Source of the DNA: a bacterium
GTDB lineage: Bacteria; UBA9089; CG2-30-40-21; SBAY01
Direction of reading: 5' to 3'
DNA: 11,752 bases
Assembly (NCBI GenBank): GCA_030018635.1
Contig: JASEHU010000040.1
Span: forward strand, 1 to 11,752
The notes beneath the pieces were generated by a model. That model saw only the letters and a program-made list of their open reading frames with translations, was not told the origin of the DNA and did not search any database. This document shows positions 1 through 5,563 of the stretch, in pieces. Position numbers and translations under genes: made by a program. Within the stretch, counting starts at the first letter, position 1; every line of letters starts with the position of its first letter.

Positions 1-176
1 TAAAATGAATTTATCCTCTTGTTTTACACAAGTTAGCTATTCACGGACACCATCAGAAATTATAATAAATATCTCCTTTTCCCCTTCTCTTCACCATTTC
101 TCCTTAAATTACTTGTTTTTCCCTTTTTCCCAACTTTCCCATTTTCCCTTAGTTACACCTGAACGATTACAAAATT

Positions 177-230
177 ATGGAGTGGGCTACAAAGGGTCAG
201 GGTATTGGACATAACCGTTTTAATGTCTAA
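177..230 (+). CDS. Possible micro-ORF (17 residues), speculative precursor peptide
   Basis: ATG at 177 opens a 17-residue frame ending with TAA at 228-230. It encodes a Gly-rich peptide with the core KGQGIGH followed by NRFNV. It lies 71 bases upstream of a radical SAM/SPASM enzyme of the type that modifies ribosomal peptides, which is the usual place for a precursor gene. Against it: there is no Shine-Dalgarno sequence, the in-frame stop at 150-152 with no earlier start leaves no room for a leader, and the surrounding sequence looks like intergenic repeat. I do not recognise the peptide. The call rests on position and composition only. Confidence 0.15.
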   Translation: MEWATKGQGIGHNRFNV

Positions 231-250
231 TGCCTTGTCCCTATTAAAAG

Positions 251-277
251 AATCTGATTAATCCGATCAATCCGATT
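251..277 (+). repeat. Three tandem copies of a 9-bp unit, AATCCGATT-like
   Basis: Positions 251-259, 260-268 and 269-277 are AATCTGATT, AATCCGATC and AATCCGATT. They lie just upstream of the ribosome binding site of the radical SAM gene. The repeat may be one more dispersed low-complexity element rather than an operator. Three direct copies spaced 9 bp apart (under one helical turn) do not fit a classical dimer operator well. Confidence 0.6.
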
Positions 278-288
278 ACTAAATTTTC

Positions 289-294
289 AGGAGG
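289..294 (+). promoter_or_regulatory. Strong ribosome binding site, AGGAGG
   Basis: A perfect AGGAGG ends 7 bases before the ATG at 302. It fixes the start of the radical SAM gene. Confidence 0.85.
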
Positions 295-301
295 ATGTAA
301 A

Positions 302-1717
302 ATGCCAAAAAAAATTCAGAATGGAGAAAGGCTTATACCGTATAATCTCGTTGTTGGGAATGCGGAAAGAAAACTTGTTTTCCTTGACCCGGATAATGTC
401 TTCTGGGGAATTACCCGGAAACAAGATTGTGAGTCTATTGCCTTATCAGAGCAGAAGGTCTGCTCCCCTCCTGATGAAATTTTATCATTGTATAAAAAGG
501 TAAGAAACAGGTTAGATACACAGATGGAGGATTTTAGGTTCAGTGCTAATCTGACGGCGATTTATATCGACCCTACAGACAGATGCAATGCGGATTGTCC
601 TTATTGTTATGTCCCGGCGGAAATCAGAAAAAACGGCAAGCAGATGAATGAGGAACAACTTAAAATTGTATTGCAGAAAATAACTCGTTATTTCAAGAGG
701 CGCGCCTCGTTGAGGCTTGCCCCGTCAAGAAAAAATATAAAGCCGGTAATCATATTTCATGCCAGCGAGCCACTCTTAGTTAAGGATATTATCTTTAAGG
801 CAATAAGTGATTTTGGCAAACAATTTTATTTTGGCCTTCAGACGAATGCCCTTTTGCTTGAGCGGGCAGATGTGGAATTTCTAAAAAAACATCGAGTAGG
901 TGTAGGCATCTCCCTGGACTCCTATGACCCCCAGGTGAACAATAAACAAAGACTAAGCCGAGAAGGTGATGGAAACTTTGCTCAGGCAGTCCAGGCAATT
1001 GAATGGTTTGACGGATACAAAGGATTAAATGTAATTGCTACGATTACTAAATTTAATGTTGGTCATCTGCCGGAGTTGGTGAAATTTTTGCATTCCAAAC
1101 GGGTTAGTTGCGTCCTTCTGAATCCACTCCGTCTAACCGCAAAATCTGCCCGAAAATTACAACCGGAGCAGGACATTATGACAAGGTATTTTATAGAGGC
1201 GGTAGAGAAGGCTATGGAGTTATCTCGCTCTTCTGACCACCGTATTATTATTGGTAATTTTGCCAATACCATTTTAGCCATAGTTGCCCCAACTGCCCGT
1301 CGGCTGATGTGTGATATTTCTCCTTGCGGCGGTGGACGGTGTTTCCTGACCATTACTGCTTCCGGTGAGATGATTCCCTGCGGTGAGTTTATTGGCTTAG
1401 ATGGCTCCTCAGGCGGGAATATCTTTAAAAGCACCATTCATAAGGCAATGCAGTCTAAACCATTTAAAAAAATCAGGGCAAGGATTGTGGAGAAAATCGA
1501 TGAATGTAAGATTTGCGAGTTTAGAAATATCTGCGGCGCACCCTGTCCGGCTGAACTGCATTCACTTGGCAATATGTATCAGCCTTCGGTGTTTTGCGAA
1601 TTTTACAAAGAAATAATTAAATACGCCTTTAAATTAATCGCCGAGGATAAGGCCAAATATCTGATTCGGGAAGAGGCCTTGAAAAATCTTGAATACGACT
1701 ATAACCTTTCTATATAA
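302..1717 (+). CDS. Radical SAM/SPASM enzyme, peptide-maturase type (CbpB-like candidate)
   Basis: This 471-residue protein has an N-terminal region of about 85 residues, then a radical SAM core opening with a CX3CX2C cluster motif (C95, C99, C102; RCNADCPYCYVP). These cysteines bind the [4Fe-4S] cluster that cleaves S-adenosylmethionine. The C-terminal part is Cys-rich and SPASM-like: C337, C342, C347 and C360 (CGGGRCF, then MIPCGEF), followed by C402, C405, C411, C415 and C432 (CKICEFRNICGAPC). Such domains carry auxiliary clusters and are common in enzymes that modify ribosomally made peptides. From memory, a family called CbpB sits in cobalamin clusters next to a short peptide CbpA. Assigning this protein to it is inference. 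The start is supported by AGGAGG 7 bases upstream. A palindromic repeat at 693-729 encodes residues of about 131-143 in frame. It is separated from the next gene by 212 bases of palindromic repeats, so co-transcription is uncertain. Confidence 0.85.
   Translation: MPKKIQNGERLIPYNLVVGNAERKLVFLDPDNVFWGITRKQDCESIALSEQKVCSPPDEILSLYKKVRNRLDTQMEDFRFSANLTAIYIDPTDRCNADCPYCYVPAEIRKNGKQMNEEQLKIVLQKITRYFKRRASLRLAPSRKNIKPVIIFHASEPLLVKDIIFKAISDFGKQFYFGLQTNALLLERADVEFLKKHRVGVGISLDSYDPQVNNKQRLSREGDGNFAQAVQAIEWFDGYKGLNVIATITKFNVGHLPELVKFLHSKRVSCVLLNPLRLTAKSARKLQPEQDIMTRYFIEAVEKAMELSRSSDHRIIIGNFANTILAIVAPTARRLMCDISPCGGGRCFLTITASGEMIPCGEFIGLDGSSGGNIFKSTIHKAMQSKPFKKIRARIVEKIDECKICEFRNICGAPCPAELHSLGNMYQPSVFCEFYKEIIKYAFKLIAEDKAKYLIREEALKNLEYDYNLSI
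693..729 (+). repeat. In-frame double-palindrome insertion in the radical SAM gene
   Basis: The core reads GAGG-CGCG-CCTC-GTT-GAGG-CTTG-CCCC and is flanked by TCAAG at both ends (693-697 and 725-729). It shares the GAGG...CCTCnnnGAGG...CC layout with the elements at 9554-9595 and 10261-10299. It is translated as basic, low-complexity residues (KRRASLRLAPSR) at the end of a helix, just before the next strand of the barrel (PVIIFHA). Confidence 0.6.
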
Positions 1718-1721
1718 TGAA

Positions 1722-1844
1722 GTATATAGCACTTATTAACCAAAACTTCTCATCCTTTTATCGAAATTTCTTTATCTTTTGAATGTAGTGGGTCATTCCA
1801 TTCGATATTTCGTTTTGGAAACTTTTGATTAATAACTGCTATAC
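1722..1844. repeat. Imperfect inverted repeat of about 120 bp
   Basis: The left arm begins GTATATAGCACTTATTAACC (1722) and runs to about 1770. The right arm, about 1804-1844, ends in its approximate reverse complement (ATTAATAACTGCTATAC). The centre contains a small hairpin, GAATG (1781-1785) and CATTC (1794-1798). The size and shape resemble a MITE or folded RNA element with no coding capacity. I see no target-site duplication. It begins four bases after the radical SAM stop codon, so it may also act as a 3' hairpin. Confidence 0.55.
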
Positions 1845-1845
1845 A

Positions 1846-1908
1846 AGAAGGGTTTAAGGGTTCAAGGATAAGGAAGAAAAAGTCTTTCTCTTGCCCTTGA
1901 ACCCTTCT
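1846..1908. repeat. Palindromic element, GGGTTCAAGG family, copy 1
   Basis: The left arm AGAAGGGTTTAAGGGTTCAA is mirrored by the right arm CTTGCCCTTGAACCCTTCT around an A/T-rich centre (about 1871-1888). A close copy occurs at 5478-5548. Both copies lie directly before the ribosome binding site of the next gene (cbiX-cbiC here, cbiL there). The transcript would form a long stem. No following U-run is present, so it is not an obvious intrinsic terminator. Confidence 0.8.
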
Positions 1909-1929
1909 GAAAGAGGTAATTAAACATTA

Positions 1930-2928
1930 ATGGAGGCAATATTACTTTTAGGGCATGGCTGCAGACTGACTTCGGCAAATAAGGCTCTTAAACAAATGGC
2001 TCAGATGGTCATGGAGATGGGGGATGTTCCGCTGGTGGAGATTGCGTTTTTACAGTTCGAAAAACCTGATTTCTTTGAAGGTGTTTCTGCCTGCATTTCA
2101 AAAGCTGCCACAAGAATAATCATACATCCTTATTTCCTCTACAAAGGGAGACACTTTGAGGAAGACCTGACGGAGATAATTGGAGAGGCACAGAAAAGAT
2201 ACCCTGGTATTGAATTTGCCATTACCGAACCCCTCGGTGTGCATGAAAATATTGCCAGGGTTGTTCTTGAAAGATTAAAAAATGATGTTAAACCATTTAA
2301 AATGCTCAAACCAGACGAAATCGAAGAGAAAAGTCTTGAGATAATTACCAAGGAGATGGGAGAAAAAGAGTTTAAGGATATGGAGCTGCCGATAGTAAAA
2401 AGGGTTATTCATGCCACAGGGGATTTTGACTTTGCCCAAAATATGCGTTTCCATCCAGAGGCAGTCCTTTCAGGGCTCAGGGCAATAAAAAATGGGATGA
2501 ACATCCTCGTTGATGTTAAAATGGTGGAGGCAGGAATAAATAAAGATATTCTTGAAAGACATGGTGGCAAGGTTATCTGCTATTTGTCCGAATCTGAGGT
2601 GAAAGAAAAATCTCACGCACTTGAAAAAACCCGCTCAAGTGTGGCCATTGAAATGGGGGCAAGGGAAAATATCGGCATTGTGGCTATCGGTAATGCACCA
2701 AGCGCCCTCTATAAGGTAATGAAATTGATAAGGAATACGGATTTTAAGCCGGAGCTTGTTATCGGTGTGCCGGTTGGTTTTGTCAAAGCCATTGAATCAA
2801 AAGAGGTGCTTTTACATATGAAGTATCCCTTTATAACATCATTGGGCAGAAAGGGCGGAAGTCCGGTGGCTGTAGCGATTGTGAATGCACTGCTGAAAAT
2901 AGTAGAAGGGTTAAAAGTAGAAATTTAA
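1930..2928 (+). CDS. cbiX-cbiC: Fusion of sirohydrochlorin cobaltochelatase (CbiX) and cobalt-precorrin-8 methylmutase (CbiC)
   Basis: This 332-residue cytoplasmic protein joins two enzymes. Residues 1 to about 120 are a short, single-domain CbiX chelatase that inserts Co2+ into sirohydrochlorin. The likely metal-binding histidines are H9 (LLGHGCR) and H75 (FLYKGRH). Residues of about 150-332 are CbiC, which moves the methyl group from C11 to C12 to give cobyrinate. Its catalytic histidine is probably H161 (RVIHATGDFDF), with the family motifs DVKMVEAGI, GNAPSALY and GVPVGFV. A charged linker at about 120-150 joins them. The start at 1930 keeps the complete chelatase N-terminus and has AGAGGT about 12 bases upstream. 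The fusion links an early and a late step of the corrin pathway. The stop codon lies inside the palindrome at 2920-2982. Confidence 0.93.
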   Translation: MEAILLLGHGCRLTSANKALKQMAQMVMEMGDVPLVEIAFLQFEKPDFFEGVSACISKAATRIIIHPYFLYKGRHFEEDLTEIIGEAQKRYPGIEFAITEPLGVHENIARVVLERLKNDVKPFKMLKPDEIEEKSLEIITKEMGEKEFKDMELPIVKRVIHATGDFDFAQNMRFHPEAVLSGLRAIKNGMNILVDVKMVEAGINKDILERHGGKVICYLSESEVKEKSHALEKTRSSVAIEMGARENIGIVAIGNAPSALYKVMKLIRNTDFKPELVIGVPVGFVKAIESKEVLLHMKYPFITSLGRKGGSPVAVAIVNALLKIVEGLKVEI

Positions 2929-2982
2929 AATTGGAAATTGGCAAGAGGCAAGCCCAATTTCTAATTTCCAATATCAAATTTC
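2920..2982. repeat. Palindrome of AATTGGAAATT type between cbiX-cbiC and cobF
   Basis: The left arm, 2920-2941 (GAAATTTAAAATTGGAAATT and on), pairs with the right arm, 2954-2982, which ends AATATCAAATTTC. The loop is GCAAGAGGCAAG. It overlaps the cbiX-cbiC stop codon. It resembles the in-gene sequence at 8321-8347 (GAATTC...AATTCC) and may belong to the same repeat class. Confidence 0.7.
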
Positions 2983-2999
2983 AGTTAAGGTGGTAATCT

Positions 3000-3779
3000 A
3001 TGAAGAAAATATATCTTATTGGAATTGGTCCCGGCTCTCCTGATTATCTTACCGTTCAGGCGATAAACACTATGAAAAAGGTAGATGTCTTCTTTCTGCT
3101 TGAAAAGGAGGGATGTGAGGAACTTATTGAGATTAGAAAGAAGATATTGGAGAGATATTTGGAGGAAGGTAGCTATAGGGTTGTGACGGCTGCGATTTGC
3201 GACCGCAAAAAGGGTGGTAAATCATATAAGAAAGGGGTTGAAACATGGCGACAGCAAAAGGCAGAGGTTATTCTTGAATTGATTGAACATGAGATGAAGG
3301 ATGGTGAAAATGGTGCCTTTCTTATCTGGGGTGACCCATCGTTGTATGATGGGCAGTTAGAGATTTTACAGCATATCCTGAAACTTGGGATAGTAGATTT
3401 TGAGTATGAGGAGATACCAGGAATAACCAGCGTTCAGGTATTAGCCCAAAGGCATAAAATCCCCTTGAACCGGATAGGGGAATCTATTGTCATTGCCACG
3501 GGTAGAAGACTGAAAGAATATGCACCGGCTGAGGTCAAAAATATCGCGGTAGTGCTGGACTCTTATTCTGCCTTTAAGCATTTTAAGGATGAGGATATCG
3601 ATATCTACTGGGGTGCATACCTGGGGACTGCTGATGAGATCCTGATTTCAGGGAGGCTGAGGGATGTAATCGAGGATATTGGAAGGATAAGAAAAGAGGC
3701 TAAAAGGGAAAAAGGGTGGATTATGGATGCATATATTTTGAGACGGGCAGAAGGCAATGAAACGAATTCCCGCAATTAG
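3000..3779 (+). CDS. cobF: Precorrin-6A synthase (deacetylating) CobF, C1 methyltransferase
   Basis: This 259-residue protein is a tetrapyrrole methylase: GIGPGSPDYLTVQAINTM at the N-terminus and the WGDPSLYDG loop near residue 110. The CobF-specific stretches are clear: EIPGITSVQVLAQRHKIPLN, then ATGRRLKEY, then IYWGAYLGTADEILISGRL and GWIMDAYILRR at the C-terminus. They match the Pseudomonas denitrificans CobF as I remember it almost block for block. In the oxygen-dependent pathway CobF methylates C1 of precorrin-5 and the acetyl group is released. The rest of this cluster is of the anaerobic type, and CbiG here should already remove the two-carbon fragment. This CobF may therefore act only as the C1 methylase in place of CbiD. 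The start has AAGGTGG 5-6 bases upstream (2987-2993). No repeat insertion is visible inside it. Confidence 0.95.
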   Translation: MKKIYLIGIGPGSPDYLTVQAINTMKKVDVFFLLEKEGCEELIEIRKKILERYLEEGSYRVVTAAICDRKKGGKSYKKGVETWRQQKAEVILELIEHEMKDGENGAFLIWGDPSLYDGQLEILQHILKLGIVDFEYEEIPGITSVQVLAQRHKIPLNRIGESIVIATGRRLKEYAPAEVKNIAVVLDSYSAFKHFKDEDIDIYWGAYLGTADEILISGRLRDVIEDIGRIRKEAKREKGWIMDAYILRRAEGNETNSRN

Positions 3780-3786
3780 TTGATGA

Positions 3787-3972
3787 GAATTTAATCATCA
3801 GTGGATTAAAAATAGGTTACTGTCCACTATATTTCCCTACATCATCGACCAGATTGACTGTGTCCTTGCAGAGCATTACGGCTTTACGCAGGAAGAATTG
3901 GACTTCATCATCAACTACGACATCAAATACCGTATGGGCAAGGAACTTGAAAGCGTGGAGGATGGGGAATGA
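3787..3972 (+). pseudogene. C-terminal remnant of an Eco57I-type restriction-modification methylase
   Basis: The open frame after tandem stops at 3781-3786 has no start codon or ribosome binding site. From about 3838 it reads like the extreme C-terminus of large Eco57I-like restriction/methylase proteins: IIDQIDCVLAEHYGFTQEEL, then DFIINYDIKYRMGKELE, then a stop at 3970-3972. The family assignment is from memory of the HYGFT-EELDFIINYDIKYRMG ending. All catalytic parts are missing, and upstream of 3838 the frame dissolves into unrelated sequence. It looks like the scar of a lost restriction-modification gene or an insertion carried by the repeats around it. Confidence 0.55.
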
Positions 3973-4003
3973 TGGAATCATCACTCGGCAATAAAGAATT
4001 ATT

Positions 4004-4149
4004 GTAAGCGTTCAGCGTTCAACTGTTAGCTATCAGTTTTAAAGGAGTTGGATAACACAATGGAAAAGGTATCCAATCATGTGGTTTGCTTTTCCCCTCA
4101 TTTTTCTTTAGTTTTAGCTGAATGCTTAAGCTTCTGGCTGAACGCTTAC
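4004..4149. repeat. Large palindrome with GTAAGCGTTCAGC ends
   Basis: A perfect 13-bp terminal inverted repeat, GTAAGCGTTCAGC (4004-4016) and GCTGAACGCTTAC (4137-4149), bounds a 146-bp segment. Inside, AACTGTTAGC and AGTTTTAGCTG are related pieces, and a central hairpin forms from TTGGATA (4048-4054) and TATCCAA (4070-4076). It ends 20 bases before the cbiE start codon. It has the form of a non-coding, MITE-like or REP-like element. Confidence 0.75.
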
Positions 4150-4152
4150 TAC

Positions 4153-4158
4153 AAAGGA
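4153..4158 (+). promoter_or_regulatory. Ribosome binding site AAAGGA that favours the second ATG
   Basis: AAAGGA ends one base before the ATG at 4160 but 10 bases before the ATG at 4169. The latter spacing is usable, so translation most likely starts at 4169 (MNKFYLIGIG). Confidence 0.6.
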
Positions 4159-4168
4159 TATGAAAGTA

Positions 4169-5488
4169 ATGAATAAATTCTACCTTATAGGCATTGGCTA
4201 TAAACCACTTGATAAAAAGGCAAGGGAGATTATTTTAAACTCAAGTGTTATCATCCTTGCGTCCAATAGACTCTTTGAAGTTTTCAAGGGATATGAGGAA
4301 TATGATGTGGTTAAGGATAAAATCAAGGTGATTGACAATGTGGCTGAGACAATGGATTTTATAAAATCCAAAATCCAAAATCCACATTCGAAGAATCTTG
4401 CGAAACAAAAATCCAAAATTAAAACAATCATTCTCCTTGCCTCTGGTGACCCTATGTTCTTTGGAATTGGGAGAAAGGTGGTAATGGAGTTTGGGAAGGA
4501 TATGGTTGAGATGCTCCCTGATTTATCAAGCATTCAATTGGCATTTTCAAAGATAAAAGAGCCGTGGGATGATGCCTTCTTAATGAGTCTTCATGGAGAC
4601 CCCGACCCTGAGAAGAGGAGAAGACTACCTTATGAAATAAATGATATTCCGTCTTTGCTCAAGCAGCATAACAAGATAGCCATCCTTACTGATAAGGAGA
4701 ATAATCCCTCTGCCATTGCAAAAAGCATATCAGAAAGTTTCGAGATTGCTTCGCCTTCGGCTCACAATGACAGTATAAGGATGTATGTTTGTGAAAGACT
4801 CGGTTATCCCGATGAAAGAGTGATAAAGGGAACACCGGCAGAAATTGCAGAGATGCTATTTGTAGACCCGAATGTAGTCATTATTCAGAGGTTAGAGGTT
4901 AGAAGTCAGAAGTCAGAAGTCAGAATCTCGAATTTTGGATTGACAGAGGATGAGATTATCCATTCTCGCGGGCTGATAACAAAGGATGAGATAAGGGCAG
5001 TAACCATCCATAAATTAAGACTGCCACAAAAGGGCATATTCTGGGATATAGGAGCTGGCTCTGGCTCAATATCAATAGAGGCAGCCAGGATGTATCCAGA
5101 CCTGAAGATATTTGCTATCGAAAAAGATGAGGAGCAAGTCAATCATATAAAGGAAAACATGATTAGATTCTGTGTATCTAATATCCAGATAATAAAGGGA
5201 GAAGCACCTGATGTATTGGATACTCTCCCCTTTCCTGATAGGGTTTTTATAGGAGGCAGTGGCGGAAGATTAACAGAGATAATAAACCTCATTGCAAACA
5301 CGAAGGTTGAAATAGTTGTTGTAAATGCCGCTATGATTGAAACATTGCCTGAGTCGATTCAATGCCTTGAAAATAATGGTTTTGATGTCCATGTCTCTGA
5401 GATATTTGTCTCAAGGTCAAAGACTATTGCCAATAAAAGGCGTATGAGTGCCTTGAATCCGGTATTTGTAATAACAGGAAGGGTTTGA
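4169..5488 (+). CDS. cbiET: Fusion of cobalt-precorrin-7 C5-methyltransferase (CbiE) and cobalt-precorrin-6B C15-methyltransferase/decarboxylase (CbiT)
   Basis: This protein is 439 residues long from ATG 4169 (442 from ATG 4160). Residues 1 to about 235 are CbiE, a tetrapyrrole methylase with FYLIGIGYKPLDKKA, LLASGDPMFFGIG and LMSLHGDPDPEKRR. Residues of about 255-439 are CbiT, a Rossmann-type methyltransferase with RGLITKDEIRAV, the SAM-binding motif WDIGAGSGSISIEAA and FIGGSGGRLTEI. Together they methylate C5 and C15 and remove the C12 acetate carboxyl, as fused CobL does in aerobic pathways. Two repeat insertions are translated: ATCCAAA-type at 4366-4417, before the LLASGDP strand of CbiE, and AGAAGTC-type at 4887-4928, in the CbiE-CbiT linker. 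The stop codon lies inside a palindrome (5478-5548). Confidence 0.94.
   Translation: MNKFYLIGIGYKPLDKKAREIILNSSVIILASNRLFEVFKGYEEYDVVKDKIKVIDNVAETMDFIKSKIQNPHSKNLAKQKSKIKTIILLASGDPMFFGIGRKVVMEFGKDMVEMLPDLSSIQLAFSKIKEPWDDAFLMSLHGDPDPEKRRRLPYEINDIPSLLKQHNKIAILTDKENNPSAIAKSISESFEIASPSAHNDSIRMYVCERLGYPDERVIKGTPAEIAEMLFVDPNVVIIQRLEVRSQKSEVRISNFGLTEDEIIHSRGLITKDEIRAVTIHKLRLPQKGIFWDIGAGSGSISIEAARMYPDLKIFAIEKDEEQVNHIKENMIRFCVSNIQIIKGEAPDVLDTLPFPDRVFIGGSGGRLTEIINLIANTKVEIVVVNAAMIETLPESIQCLENNGFDVHVSEIFVSRSKTIANKRRMSALNPVFVITGRV
4366..4417 (+). repeat. In-frame ATCCAAA heptanucleotide repeat in the CbiE domain
   Basis: The unit ATCCAAA occurs at 4366-4372, 4373-4379, partly at 4380-4385 and again at 4411-4417. 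It is translated as KSKIQNPHSKNLAKQKSKIK in a position where CbiE proteins normally have a short loop before the SGDP motif. The same unit appears in cbiL (5801-5831) and, non-coding, at 8861-8891. Confidence 0.7.
4887..4928 (+). repeat. AGAAGTC/AGAGGTT heptanucleotide repeat in the CbiE-CbiT linker
   Basis: Six consecutive 7-mers in one register: AGAGGTT twice, AGAAGTC three times, then AGAATCT. They are translated as charged residues (RLEVRSQKSEVRIS) exactly between the two enzyme domains. A longer tract of the same unit joins CbiG to CbiH at 7932-8001. Confidence 0.8.
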
Positions 5489-5548
5489 GGGTTCAAGGAG
5501 TCAAGGGTAAGAAAGAAAAAATTCTTTATCTTACCCTTGAACCCTTCT
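5478..5548. repeat. Palindromic element, GGGTTCAAGG family, copy 2
   Basis: The left arm GAAGGGTTTGAGGGTTCAAG and the right arm TTACCCTTGAACCCTTCT flank an A/T-rich centre. It is a clear copy of the element at 1846-1908. It contains the cbiET stop codon (5486-5488) and ends where the cbiL ribosome binding site begins, so in the mRNA the stem would sit between two translated genes. Confidence 0.8.
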
Positions 5549-5557
5549 GGAGAGGAG
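5549..5557 (+). promoter_or_regulatory. Ribosome binding site GGAGAGGAG deciding the cbiL start
   Basis: The site ends 6 bases before ATG 5564. The earlier in-frame ATG at 5537 lies inside the palindrome and would add nine unrelated residues, so 5564 is preferred. Confidence 0.8.
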
Positions 5558-5563
5558 TTCCAA

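Larger units (their letters stand above)
1..301. other. Gene-free leader upstream of the radical SAM gene
   Basis: No convincing protein gene lies here. Positions 74-150 are a pyrimidine-rich, low-complexity tract made of C/T runs. An open frame through it (5-214) has no ribosome binding site, skewed composition and no recognisable domain, so I do not call it. A 17-codon micro-ORF at 177-230 is described separately. I looked for a B12-box (cobalamin riboswitch) on both strands, because a cobamide cluster follows, and saw none. No convincing sigma-70 promoter could be picked. Confidence 0.6.
3973..4168. other. Gene-free remainder of the gap before cbiE-cbiT
   Basis: This stretch has no coding signal on either strand. 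Most of it (4004-4149) is one large palindrome. With the methylase remnant before it, it forms a 389-base interruption between cobF and the start of cbiE-cbiT. No B12-box riboswitch motif was seen. Confidence 0.6.

Noticed and set aside
5..214. Open frame of 69 codons at the left end
   Set aside because: Runs through a C/T low-complexity tract, has no ribosome binding site and no recognisable motif; composition explains the lack of stops.
1..301. Cobalamin riboswitch upstream of the cluster
   Set aside because: I looked for a B12-box-like motif on both strands here and in the gaps at 1718-1929 and 3780-4168 and saw none. A covariance-model search would be decisive.
1063..1437. Long antisense open frame within the radical SAM gene (124 codons)
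   Set aside because: Shadow of a well-supported sense gene; no start signal and no domain.
4198..4533. Antisense open frame within cbiET (111 codons)
   Set aside because: Mirror of the CbiE coding region and its repeats; no independent support.
5537..5563. Upstream ATG for cbiL
   Set aside because: Lies inside the palindrome, lacks a ribosome binding site and adds residues not seen in the family; 5564 has a strong site.
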